Positions 31,766 through 40,869 of a DNA stretch of 64,000 nucleotides are shown one piece after another. Position numbers and translations under genes: made by a program. The DNA comes from CAUPWF01 sp036656795 (GTDB taxonomy: Bacteria; Bacillota; Clostridia; Lachnospirales; Lachnospiraceae). The stretch is from NCBI GenBank assembly GCA_036656795.1, contig JAVXHR010000007.1:1-64000 (forward strand), written 5' to 3'. Every line of letters starts with the position of its first letter. Position 1 is the stretch's first letter. Under the pieces are notes generated by a model that was not told the DNA's origin, made no database searches, and saw only the letters and a program-made list of their open reading frames with translations.

Positions 31766-33634
31766 CTATTCCATGGATTCAAATTCTTTTACATTCAAGG
31801 CACGGATTGCGTTTAAAATGGCAAGAACAGAAACCCCTACATCAGAGAATACTGCAGTCCACATAGTTGCAATACCAAAAGCGCCTAATAGCAGCACAAT
31901 TGCCTTGACACCAAGGGCAAATATAATATTCTGATGAACAATGCGAAGGGTCTTTTGTGATATTTGGATAGCCATGGCAATTTTGGAAGGCTTGTCGTCC
32001 ATGAGAACAATATCAGCTGCTTCAATTGCAGCATCAGAGCCAAGCCCTCCCATTGCAATGCCAACGTCAGCACGAGTAAGAACAGGGGCGTCATTGATGC
32101 CATCACCAACAAAAACAAGACTTTCTTTTGGAGATTTTTTCAGTAATAATTGTTCTATATAATCTACTTTATCACCGGGTAGCAATTCTGCACGATAGTG
32201 GTCTAATCCCAGTTCTTTTGCTACGTGTTCGCCTACATTCTTAGTATCGCCCGTCAACATAACTGTGTTATGTATTCCCATGGATTTCAGCAAGATAATT
32301 CCACGTTTTGCATCAGGTTTTACAATATCAGAGATGATGATATGACCGGCATAATTACCGTCAATTGCCACATGTACTTCTGTTCCGGGAAGATGACATT
32401 CGTGAGCAGTACGCACATCTACCATCTCCATGAGCTTTAGATTTCCTATGGCAATTTTCTGATCCCCAATGATAGCGCAGATTCCATGTCCGGAAATTTC
32501 TTCAACATTAGAAACTAAAGATTTGTCAAGATTCTTGCCCCATGCTTCTCTTAATGAGGCAGAGATAGGGTGGCTAGAATAACTTTCTGCAAGTGCCGCT
32601 AATTTCAACAAGTCTTCTTTGGAGACGTATTCTGGGTGAATGGCAGTTACTTGAAAGCTACCTTCTGTTAATGTTCCGGTTTTATCAAATACGACAATTC
32701 CTACTTTGGCAAGTGTTTCCAGATAATTACCACCTTTCACAAGAATTCCACACTTAGAAGCACCACCGATTCCTCCAAAGAAACTTAATGGAACAGAAAT
32801 TACTAATGCACATGGGCAGGAGATTACAAGGAAAATCAGTGCACGCTCCACCCATATATCAAGAGACTGACCTGTAATAAGAGGAGGTAATACGGCTAAT
32901 ATTAAAGCTGAAATTACAACAATCGGAGTATAGTACCGTGCAAATTTGGTAATGAAATTTTCACTTTTACTTTTTTTGCTGCCGGAATTTTCTACCAAGT
33001 TTAGAATCTTAGAAACAGTAGATTCTCCATATTCTTTTGTGACGTTTACTGTAATCATACCGGTTTGATTAATGCAGCCACTGATGACATTGTGTCCGGG
33101 AAGAATTTCTCTTGGAACGGATTCACCGGTCAGTGCAGAAGTATCTAAAGAGGAGGACCCGTTTATTACAATTCCGTCTAGAGGAATACGTTCTCCTGGT
33201 TTTATGACAATAGTATCTCCAATTTTAACATCTTCAGGAGAGACTTGAAGCAAATTTTCTTGCTGTTGTATTGTAGCATAGTCAGGACGGATATCCATAA
33301 GTTCGGAGATAGAACGTCGAGATTTATTAACAGCATAGGATTGGAAAAGTTCCCCAATCTGGAAAAAGAGCATGACAGCAACACCTTCCGGAAATTGCCC
33401 TAGACTAAAAGCACCGATGGTTGCCACGGTCATTAAGAAATTCTCATCAAATACGTGTCCGTGTAAGAGATTAGCGATTGCATCAATCACAATATCACCA
33501 CCAACGATGAGATAAGAGATGAGATACAGTATTAATATTGGTGTTGGAGGAAGTTCTAATGTTAAAGCGAGTACATAGAGTATCGCAGCACACAAGATAC
33601 GTGTAAGTTGTTTTTTATGTTCTGATGTCATCAT
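31766..33634 (-). CDS. Heavy-metal translocating P1B-type ATPase (Zn/Cd/Pb type)
   Basis: A 622-residue exporter. Motifs are the metal-binding SCPCALVISVP in the membrane, DKTGTLTEG with the phosphorylated Asp, the actuator loop LTGESVP, HPI in the nucleotide domain, and GDGINDAPVLTRADVGIAMG. CPC plus the neighbouring ArsR/SmtB regulator suggests zinc, cadmium or lead. It has no N-terminal metal-binding CxxC domain, so it is shorter than typical CadA. Upstream, TTGTTCATAT (33682-33691) may be a repressor half-site. Confidence 0.92.
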   Translation of the reverse strand: MMTSEHKKQLTRILCAAILYVLALTLELPPTPILILYLISYLIVGGDIVIDAIANLLHGHVFDENFLMTVATIGAFSLGQFPEGVAVMLFFQIGELFQSYAVNKSRRSISELMDIRPDYATIQQQENLLQVSPEDVKIGDTIVIKPGERIPLDGIVINGSSSLDTSALTGESVPREILPGHNVISGCINQTGMITVNVTKEYGESTVSKILNLVENSGSKKSKSENFITKFARYYTPIVVISALILAVLPPLITGQSLDIWVERALIFLVISCPCALVISVPLSFFGGIGGASKCGILVKGGNYLETLAKVGIVVFDKTGTLTEGSFQVTAIHPEYVSKEDLLKLAALAESYSSHPISASLREAWGKNLDKSLVSNVEEISGHGICAIIGDQKIAIGNLKLMEMVDVRTAHECHLPGTEVHVAIDGNYAGHIIISDIVKPDAKRGIILLKSMGIHNTVMLTGDTKNVGEHVAKELGLDHYRAELLPGDKVDYIEQLLLKKSPKESLVFVGDGINDAPVLTRADVGIAMGGLGSDAAIEAADIVLMDDKPSKIAMAIQISQKTLRIVHQNIIFALGVKAIVLLLGAFGIATMWTAVFSDVGVSVLAILNAIRALNVKEFESME

Positions 33635-33744
33635 GTTGTAAAACTCCTTTCAAAAGCCTATACGATTAAACAGTTGCTTAATTGTTCATATGATAAGTAT
33701 ATGTGAAAATGTAAAAAATGTCAATACAATTCCTTCTTTCTTAC

Positions 33745-33773
33745 TTGCGTGGATTGGGCAAAAGCGATATACT
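33745..33773 (+). promoter_or_regulatory. Promoter of the DEAD-box helicase gene
   Basis: TTGCGT (33745-33750), 17 bases, TATACT (33768-33773), 39 bases before the start codon. Confidence 0.6.
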
Positions 33774-33811
33774 AAAATGACGTATAACGTGTAGAGGGGT
33801 AGAACATAACC

Positions 33812-35254
33812 ATGGAGTTTCAAAACTATAGATTGGCATCGGAGATTACAGAGGCATTGGAATTACTAGGATATCATATTCCAACGCCAATACAGGAACA
33901 AGCAATTCCTGCGATATTAGAGGGGAAAGATATTGTCGGAAAATCTCAGACGGGAAGCGGAAAGACAGCAGCTTTTGCAATTCCGATTTGTGAAATGGTT
34001 GATTGGAATGAAAATATACCACAAGCATTGGTTTTGGAACCGACAAGAGAACTCGCAGTACAAGTAAAGGAAGAAATATTTCGGATAGGCAGAAAGAAAA
34101 AATTAAAAGTGCCGGTAATATTTGGGGGCATGCCAATTGATAAACAGGTATTGTCTTTAAAACAAAAATCACATATCGTTGTGGGGACACCGGGACGTGT
34201 GCTGGATCATATCAGACGTCAAACGTTATCTCTGAAAGCAATACGGTATCTTGTTATAGATGAAGCGGACTTAATGCTTGACATGGGTTTTCTAGAAGAA
34301 ATTGAATTGATTATCAAGCAGTTAGATTCAATGCCTGTAATGATGCTTTTTTCAGCTACTATAGGAGAACATCTAGATGGCTTAATTTATAAATATATGA
34401 AAGAACCAGAGCGAATTATCATAGAATCTGAGACGGAAACGGTAGCAGAAGTTGTTCAATTAGGATACCGAGTCGAGAATGAAGAGAAATTCACACTGTT
34501 ATTACATCTGCTGATTTGTAAAAGTCCATCAGATGCAATGATATTCTGTGGAACAAGAGAGATGGTAAATGTCTTATATCGTCAGCTTAGAAAACAGGGG
34601 ATACGTTGCGGAATGCTCCATGGGGAGTTAGACCAACGGGAACGGTTACGCACGATTGATGAGTTTCGACAAGGAAAGTTTCATTATCTGATTACAACTG
34701 ATGTAGCGGCAAGAGGAATTGATTTTGAAAAGATTTCTCATGTGTTTCAGTATGATTTTCCAACAAATAAAGAGAATTACGTTCACCGCATTGGGCGAAC
34801 GGGGCGAAACAAAAAGAGCGGGACAGGAATCAGCTTTATACAACGTGGAGAGGATAGAATGCTATGTAAAGTTGAGGAATTTACTGGAGTTATGATTAAG
34901 ATATGTGAACCACCAACCCAAGAAGAGGTCAAAGAAAATGCACACAGTTTTTATGAAAAGCAGAAAGAAAAAGTAAAGCTGCGGGCAAAAAAAGGAGCAG
35001 TATTTCATAAAAGTATTACAAAACTCTCTATAGGTGGTGGCAAAAAGTCTAAGATGCGTGCAGGAGATATTGTGGGAACACTTTGCAGTATTGAGGGAAT
35101 TACACAAGAAGATATAGGTATTATAGACGTAAGAGACAGTCTGACATATGTAGAGATATTCAATGGTAAGGGCGATAAAGTACTAGAGGAATTACAATTA
35201 AAGACAATAAAAGGGAAGATAAGAAAAGTACGTAAGAGCAGATTGCTTTCTTAG
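33812..35254 (+). CDS. DEAD-box RNA helicase, DbpA-like
   Basis: A 480-residue ATP-dependent RNA helicase. It has the Q motif (IPTPIQEQAIP), motif I SQTGSGKTAA, PTRELAVQV, motif II VIDEADLML, motif III SAT, and HRIGRTGR. After residue ~400 comes a DbpA-type RNA-binding domain (MRAGDIVGTLCSIEGITQED, VEIFNGKG), which in relatives binds 23S rRNA. It probably acts in ribosome assembly. It is monocistronic or followed by the NYN gene. Confidence 0.92.
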   Translation: MEFQNYRLASEITEALELLGYHIPTPIQEQAIPAILEGKDIVGKSQTGSGKTAAFAIPICEMVDWNENIPQALVLEPTRELAVQVKEEIFRIGRKKKLKVPVIFGGMPIDKQVLSLKQKSHIVVGTPGRVLDHIRRQTLSLKAIRYLVIDEADLMLDMGFLEEIELIIKQLDSMPVMMLFSATIGEHLDGLIYKYMKEPERIIIESETETVAEVVQLGYRVENEEKFTLLLHLLICKSPSDAMIFCGTREMVNVLYRQLRKQGIRCGMLHGELDQRERLRTIDEFRQGKFHYLITTDVAARGIDFEKISHVFQYDFPTNKENYVHRIGRTGRNKKSGTGISFIQRGEDRMLCKVEEFTGVMIKICEPPTQEEVKENAHSFYEKQKEKVKLRAKKGAVFHKSITKLSIGGGKKSKMRAGDIVGTLCSIEGITQEDIGIIDVRDSLTYVEIFNGKGDKVLEELQLKTIKGKIRKVRKSRLLS

Positions 35255-35355
35255 AGAAAGCTTGAATGTGCACGTTATAATAGATAGCAAGCTAGGTATA
35301 TGCTATTGAGAATGTGGGAAGTTGATGTTATAGACATCACAGAAAGAGAGCGTAA

Positions 35356-36285
35356 ATGGAGAGTAAAAAATATGCATTATTGATAGATGCAGACAATGTA
35401 TCGGCAAAATATATATCCGGTATATTAGAAGAGATGACCAAACATGGAATTGTTACTTATAAACGAATCTATGGAGATTGGACAAGCACACAGGCAACAA
35501 AATGGAAAGAGGAACTTTTGGAAAATGCAATTGTGCCCATTCAACAATTCAGCAATACCGTAGGGAAGAATGCCACAGATTCCGCATTGATTATTGATGC
35601 CATGGATATTCTTTATGCTAATAATGTGGATGGATTTTGTATTGTGTCGAGTGACAGTGATTTTACAAGGTTGGCAAATCGTATTCGTGAATCAGGCATG
35701 GCAGTGATTGGAATGGGAGAAGAAAAGACACCAAAAGCATTTCGTACAGCATGTACAATTTTTACTAATCTTGAGAATCTACTGGACGAAGATGAAACTT
35801 CCAATGACGATAAAGCAGAGATACAGGAAGAAACAGTGAGTAAAGCAACTATTGAACGGTTTATTGTATCGATTGTGACAGAAAATGAAAATAAAGACCC
35901 GGGACTGAGTGCGGTAGGTAGTAGGATTGTAAATAAATATCCTGATTTTGATGTTCGGACTTATGGATATGGTTCTTTATCAAAGTTTTTAGAAGACAGT
36001 GATTTATTCAGAGTCAATAAAAATGAAAATGTGTATACCGTTAGTATGGTAAAAGATCAAAAACATCAAGAAGAAGTTACAAATTATATTAGAAGTATTG
36101 TAGAAAAGCATGGCAGGGCAGGAATTGGGATTTCAGAACTTACCAATAATATTCGACAACAATATGAAGATTTTAGCGTTAAAAAATATGGCTATTCCCA
36201 AGTTTGGAAATTTGTTCAAAGTATTGATCATATTGAGGTGTATGCAGATGGGACAAAGAGAAAACGCGCAAGATTCACAAAATAA
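35356..36285 (+). CDS. NYN-domain ribonuclease-like protein with two OST-HTH/LOTUS domains
   Basis: A 309-residue protein. Residues ~1-150 are a NYN (LabA/PIN-like) domain with acidic catalytic residues in LLIDADNVS, NATDSALIIDAMDIL and VSSDSDFTRLANRI. Residues ~165-235 and ~240-305 are two winged-helix OST-HTH domains, each with a KYPDFDVRTYGYGSLSKFL-like segment. The second reads EDFSVKKYGYSQVWKFVQ. LOTUS domains bind RNA and, in eukaryotes, helicases. An RNA target is expected; none is known. It follows a DEAD helicase gene. Confidence 0.88.
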   Translation: MESKKYALLIDADNVSAKYISGILEEMTKHGIVTYKRIYGDWTSTQATKWKEELLENAIVPIQQFSNTVGKNATDSALIIDAMDILYANNVDGFCIVSSDSDFTRLANRIRESGMAVIGMGEEKTPKAFRTACTIFTNLENLLDEDETSNDDKAEIQEETVSKATIERFIVSIVTENENKDPGLSAVGSRIVNKYPDFDVRTYGYGSLSKFLEDSDLFRVNKNENVYTVSMVKDQKHQEEVTNYIRSIVEKHGRAGIGISELTNNIRQQYEDFSVKKYGYSQVWKFVQSIDHIEVYADGTKRKRARFTK

Positions 36286-37162
36286 GATTCAACTTATTAA
36301 AATGTTAGTCTTATGCACACTGATTAGTGCGGTTTGTGGTATAACTGGGTGCGCAAAGACATATAAGACAAGCAAAGAAAAGGAGCCAACTAAGAGGATT
36401 CATACAGAATGTACGTATCAATTTCAAGATGTGGAAGGCAATCCTTACACGGCTACATTGATGGAAACTGTTCCAAAACATGAATACAAGTATGAAAATT
36501 TGGAAGAAAAAGACGGCTATTTTTATTACAAGGCTGAATCAGGTGAGGTAATATCGAAACTGGGAGTAGATGTATCCAGATATCAAACAGAGATTGATTG
36601 GGAATGTGTTAAGTCAAGCGGTATTGATTTTGCAATGATTAGACTTGGATTTCGAGGCTATGGAGAAGAAGGTAATATTGTACTGGATCCCCAATATGAT
36701 CAACATATAAAAGCAGCGTTAGAAGCGGGACTTCAAGTTGGTGTATATTTTTTTTCACAGGCCATCTCAGAGGAAGAGGCTTTGGAAGAAGCACAATTTG
36801 TATTAGAACATATACAAGGTTATGATGTTACCTATCCTATTGTCTATGATACGGAAGAAATTAAAGATAATATTGCAAGAACGGATCAGTTGGGAAAAAC
36901 AGAAATTACAAATCATTGTATTGCATTTTGTGATAAAATTAAAATGGCTGGGTACAACCCAATGATCTATGCAAATATGAAGTGGCTTGCATTTACATTA
37001 GAATTGGATCGTTTGGTCTTATATGATAAGTGGTATGCAGATTATCAAAAAATTCCACAGTGTCCCTATGAATTCCAATTATGGCAATATACGGAGACAG
37101 GCACAGTGCCGGGAATTGAAGGAAATGTGGATATTAATATTGAATTACAAACAAAAGAATAG
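36248..37162 (+). CDS. GH25 lysozyme-family lipoprotein
   Basis: A 304-residue exported lipoprotein with a signal helix (IKMLVLCTLISAVCG) and lipobox ITGC near residue 32. The C-terminal ~210 residues form a glycoside hydrolase 25 domain, which cleaves the MurNAc-GlcNAc bond of peptidoglycan: LGVDVSRYQTEIDW, the catalytic Asp-Glu pair in PIVYDTEE, and YANMKW. The gene starts inside the NYN gene (38-base overlap). ATG 36248 follows GAGGTG at a good distance, while ATG 36242 is too close. Confidence 0.88.
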   Translation: MGQRENAQDSQNKIQLIKMLVLCTLISAVCGITGCAKTYKTSKEKEPTKRIHTECTYQFQDVEGNPYTATLMETVPKHEYKYENLEEKDGYFYYKAESGEVISKLGVDVSRYQTEIDWECVKSSGIDFAMIRLGFRGYGEEGNIVLDPQYDQHIKAALEAGLQVGVYFFSQAISEEEALEEAQFVLEHIQGYDVTYPIVYDTEEIKDNIARTDQLGKTEITNHCIAFCDKIKMAGYNPMIYANMKWLAFTLELDRLVLYDKWYADYQKIPQCPYEFQLWQYTETGTVPGIEGNVDINIELQTKE

Positions 37163-37182
37163 AAGAAAAGGAGCAGATGAGA

Positions 37183-38460
37183 ATGAAGAAAGAAGACATC
37201 AAATACCAAGCCTATGTGGCTATATTACATGAGGAATTAGTACCGGCTATGGGGTGTACAGAGCCGATTGCATTAGCTTATGCGGCGGCCATTGCAAGAC
37301 AGACATTAGGGGGATTACCAGATAGAGTAGTGATTGAAGCAAGTGGGAGTATTATCAAGAATGTGAAGTCTGTGATTGTACCGAATACAGACCATCTTAA
37401 GGGAATTCCGGCAGCTGCAGTCGCGGGAATTGTTGCAGGGAAACCCGAAAAGGAATTAGAAGTTATTGGGGAAGTTACAAAAGAACAGATGAAAGAGATG
37501 AAAGAGTTCTTAGCACATACTATGATTCAAGTAGTGCATCTAAACCAAGGAATCACATTTGATATTATTGTGACATTGTATAAAGAGAAATCCTATGCTA
37601 AAGTGCGGATTGCCAATTATCATACCAATGTAGTTTTGATTGAAAAAGACGGAAAGATTCTGAAAGAACTTCCAGTTCAATCAGGTGTGGAAGAGGGATT
37701 GACAGATCGGTCACTTCTTGACATGGAAAGCATATGGGAATTTGCCAATATGGTGGAGATTTCGGATGTTAAAGAAGTGTTGGACAAACAAATATCCTAC
37801 AATACGGCCATTGCTGAAGAGGGGCTTCGAGGAGATTATGGCGCTAATATTGGAAGCGTATTACTTAGTATGGACGGTGATAATGTACGTACAAGAGCAA
37901 AAGCAAAGGCGGCAGCAGGTTCCGATGCAAGAATGAATGGATGTGAACTTCCGGTTGTTATTAATTCGGGAAGTGGAAACCAAGGAATGACGGCATCATT
38001 GCCTGTGATTGAGTATGCAAAAGAGTATCAGGTGGGAGAAGAAAAGTTGTATCGAGCATTGGTATTGTCGAATTTAATTACCATTCATGAGAAAACAGGA
38101 ATTGGACGGTTATCGGCATACTGTGGCGCAGTGAGTGCGGGGGCCGGTGCAGGAGCGGGCATTGCATATATTTGTGGTGGAGGATTTGAAGAAGTTGCAC
38201 ATACCGTTGTTAATGCGTTGGCAATTGTATCGGGAATTGTCTGTGATGGAGCAAAAGCCTCATGTGCAGCAAAAATTGCAGCGTCTGTAGATGCAGGACT
38301 TCTGGGATATTATATGTTCCAACAAGGGCAACAATTCTATGGCGGAGATGGAATTATCACTAAGGGCGTTGATGCAACAATTAAGAATATCGGACGTCTT
38401 GGCAGAGAAGGTATGAAAGAAACAAATGAAGAAATTATAGAAATTATGGTTGGAGAATAG
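37183..38460 (+). CDS. L-cysteine desulfidase family protein (UPF0597/YhaM-like)
   Basis: A 425-residue protein with the family's cluster cysteine in MGCTEPIALAYAAA and further Cys residues in ICGGGFEE and VCDGAKASCAAKI. Members use a [4Fe-4S] cluster to split L-cysteine into pyruvate, ammonia and sulfide. The glycine-rich NSGSGNQGMTASLPV is also typical. Start ATG 37183 lies nine bases after AGGAG; the ATG at 37177 is too close. Confidence 0.88.
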   Translation: MKKEDIKYQAYVAILHEELVPAMGCTEPIALAYAAAIARQTLGGLPDRVVIEASGSIIKNVKSVIVPNTDHLKGIPAAAVAGIVAGKPEKELEVIGEVTKEQMKEMKEFLAHTMIQVVHLNQGITFDIIVTLYKEKSYAKVRIANYHTNVVLIEKDGKILKELPVQSGVEEGLTDRSLLDMESIWEFANMVEISDVKEVLDKQISYNTAIAEEGLRGDYGANIGSVLLSMDGDNVRTRAKAKAAAGSDARMNGCELPVVINSGSGNQGMTASLPVIEYAKEYQVGEEKLYRALVLSNLITIHEKTGIGRLSAYCGAVSAGAGAGAGIAYICGGGFEEVAHTVVNALAIVSGIVCDGAKASCAAKIAASVDAGLLGYYMFQQGQQFYGGDGIITKGVDATIKNIGRLGREGMKETNEEIIEIMVGE

Positions 38461-38467
38461 AATAAGA

Positions 38468-39034
38468 ATGAACAGTATAGAATTATTGATTATTGCAGTA
38501 GGACTTTCTATGGATGCATTTGCAGTATCCGTTTGTAAAGGACTGGCAATGAAACAGTGTACTTGGAAAAAATCATGTATTGTAGGATTGTATTTTGGCT
38601 TTTTTCAAGCAGCGATGCCTCTAATTGGATATGGATTAGGGGTACAATTTAAACAGGTGATTACGTCCATTGACCATTGGATTGCATTTTTTTTACTATG
38701 TCTGATTGGTGTGAATATGGTGCGGGAATCTCAAAATAAGTGTGAAACCTGCGAGACAACAGAGGAATCATTGGGATTTCGGGTGATGATTGGCTTGGCT
38801 GTTGCTACAAGTATTGATGCTTTGGCGGTAGGGGTTACATTCGCGTTTTTAAAGGTGGCAATTATTCCTGCAGTTTGTTTTATTGGAATTATTACATTTA
38901 CACTTTCGGTAGCAGGTGTAAAGATTGGCAACATCTTTGGAACCAGATATAAATCTAAAGCGGAATTAGCAGGTGGTATAATTCTTATCTTGATGGGAAT
39001 AAAGATATTATTGGATCATCTGGGAATCTTATAG
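38468..39034 (+). CDS. mntP: Manganese exporter MntP
   Basis: A 188-residue membrane protein with six helices. The two Asp-containing motifs GLSMDAFAVSVCKGL and ATSIDALAVGVTFA are the metal-binding repeats of MntP. It exports Mn2+. I chose ATG 38468; an in-frame TTG at 38450 has no ribosome binding site and overlaps the gene before. In many bacteria mntP is preceded by a manganese riboswitch; none is visible here, as the gap is only 7 bases. Confidence 0.92.
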   Translation: MNSIELLIIAVGLSMDAFAVSVCKGLAMKQCTWKKSCIVGLYFGFFQAAMPLIGYGLGVQFKQVITSIDHWIAFFLLCLIGVNMVRESQNKCETCETTEESLGFRVMIGLAVATSIDALAVGVTFAFLKVAIIPAVCFIGIITFTLSVAGVKIGNIFGTRYKSKAELAGGIILILMGIKILLDHLGIL

Positions 39035-39062
39035 TGGCAGAAAATACCGGGAAGGGCTCATT

Positions 39063-40013
39063 ATGAAATGGAATAGATATAGAATTAAGACAACAACAGA
39101 TGCAGAAGAAATCATCAGTAGTATGCTGATGGATCTAGGGGTGACAGGTGTAGAGATAGAAGATAAAATTCCGCTTACTCAAGCAGATAAAGAAGGCATG
39201 TATATCGATATTATGCCGAAAATAGAGCCGGATGATGGGGTTGCTTATGTGAGCTTTTATCTGGAGCAGGACGTGGAACAAGTAACAATACTGGAAAATA
39301 TACAACAAGAATTGAAAGATATAAGTGTCTATGTAGAAGTTGGGGATGCCACAGTAGAAGTATCTCAGACCGAAGATGTGGATTGGGTAAATAATTGGAA
39401 ACAGTATTTTCATCAGTTTTATGTAGACGATATATTGGTTATTCCATCATGGGAACATGTGGAGCCGAAAGATGAAGATAAGATTGTGATTCACATTGAC
39501 CCCGGGACGGCATTTGGAACGGGTATGCATGAAACAACTCAGTTATGTATTCGGCAAATACGGAAGTATACAACACCTCAGACTCATATCTTGGATGTTG
39601 GGTGTGGAAGTGGCATCTTAGGAATGCTGGCACTGAAATTCGGGGCAGCTTATTCTGTTGGAACAGATTTGGATCCATGTGCAATTGCCGCTACTTATGA
39701 GAATATGGAGACAAATGGGATTAATCATAGCCAATATGAAGTTATGATTGGTAATATTATTGAGGAACAAGAGGTACAGGATAAAGTGGGGTATGAATGT
39801 TACGATATTGTGGTGGCAAATATTTTGGCAGATGTGTTACTTCCACTAACACCGGTTATTATGGGACACTTAAAAGTTGGTGGAATCTATATTACAAGTG
39901 GAATTATTGAAGATAAAGAGATGACAGTTACAGAAGCCATAGAAACAGCGGGATTACAAGTGATAGAAGTGACACACCAGGGAGAATGGGTATCGGTAAC
40001 GGCGAGAAAGTAG
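39063..40013 (+). CDS. prmA: Ribosomal protein L11 methyltransferase PrmA
   Basis: A 316-residue SAM-dependent enzyme that methylates ribosomal protein L11. It has IDPGTAFGTGMHETTQLC, the SAM loop ILDVGCGSGILGMLALKFGA and the substrate motif VVANILADVLLPL. The N-terminal ~130 residues are the L11-recognition domain. It is followed closely by rsmE, a common arrangement in Firmicutes. Confidence 0.95.
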   Translation: MKWNRYRIKTTTDAEEIISSMLMDLGVTGVEIEDKIPLTQADKEGMYIDIMPKIEPDDGVAYVSFYLEQDVEQVTILENIQQELKDISVYVEVGDATVEVSQTEDVDWVNNWKQYFHQFYVDDILVIPSWEHVEPKDEDKIVIHIDPGTAFGTGMHETTQLCIRQIRKYTTPQTHILDVGCGSGILGMLALKFGAAYSVGTDLDPCAIAATYENMETNGINHSQYEVMIGNIIEEQEVQDKVGYECYDIVVANILADVLLPLTPVIMGHLKVGGIYITSGIIEDKEMTVTEAIETAGLQVIEVTHQGEWVSVTARK

Positions 40014-40065
40014 GAATCCTCTCCAGAGTTGTATGACGGATATGAGAGGAAATAAGGAGACGAGC

Positions 40066-40803
40066 ATGTATCATTTTTTTGTAACACCGGAGCAAGTGAG
40101 GGAAGATACTATCTACATCGTGGGTCCGGATGTGAATCATATGAAGAATGTCTTACGTATGAAAGTAGGGGAGCAGGTTCAGATTAGTGATGGAAATAAT
40201 CAAACCTATCACTGCAAAATTGAAAAGATAGAATCCGAACAGGTGCAATTGTGTGTGTTGGAACGACAACAAGGAGATACAGAATTGTCATCTAGAGTAT
40301 ATTTATTTCAGGGGCTACCAAAGAATGATAAGATGGAATACATTATTCAGAAAGCTGTAGAACTTGGTGTATATGAGATTATACCAGTTGCAACAAAACG
40401 CACAGTTGTAAAATTAGATGATAAGAAGGCTATAAAAAAGGTGGAACGTTGGAATAGTATTGCTCAAGGTGGAGCGAAGCAATCAGGCAGAAATATAATA
40501 CCAACTGTAATATCTGTGATGTCTTACCGGGAAGCCTTACAGTACGCAAGTACATTAGATGTCGTGTTAATACCGTATGAACTGGCAAAAGATATGAATG
40601 AAACAAGGCGGATTATAGATCATATTATACCGGGGCAATCTGTGGGGATATTCATTGGACCGGAAGGGGGATTTGCTGTGGAGGAAGTTAATCTAGCATT
40701 GGAGATAGGCGCAAAACCTATCACTTTGGGAAGAAGAATTTTAAGAACGGAAACGGCAGGCCTTACTACATTATCTATATTAATGTATCATTTGGAAAGC
40801 TAG
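40066..40803 (+). CDS. rsmE: 16S rRNA (uracil1498-N3)-methyltransferase RsmE
   Basis: A 245-residue SPOUT methyltransferase. The N-terminal PUA-like part reads HFFVTPEQVREDTIYI. The knot motifs are IGPEGGFAVEEV and LGRRILRTETAGLTTL. It modifies U1498 of 16S rRNA. Start ATG 40066 lies seven bases after AAGGAG. Confidence 0.95.
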   Translation: MYHFFVTPEQVREDTIYIVGPDVNHMKNVLRMKVGEQVQISDGNNQTYHCKIEKIESEQVQLCVLERQQGDTELSSRVYLFQGLPKNDKMEYIIQKAVELGVYEIIPVATKRTVVKLDDKKAIKKVERWNSIAQGGAKQSGRNIIPTVISVMSYREALQYASTLDVVLIPYELAKDMNETRRIIDHIIPGQSVGIFIGPEGGFAVEEVNLALEIGAKPITLGRRILRTETAGLTTLSILMYHLES

Positions 40804-40869
40804 ATACATATGCTAATAATGAAACAAATAGGAGTAAAAATTAATCGAAGTATAAAACAGGAGTAGATG

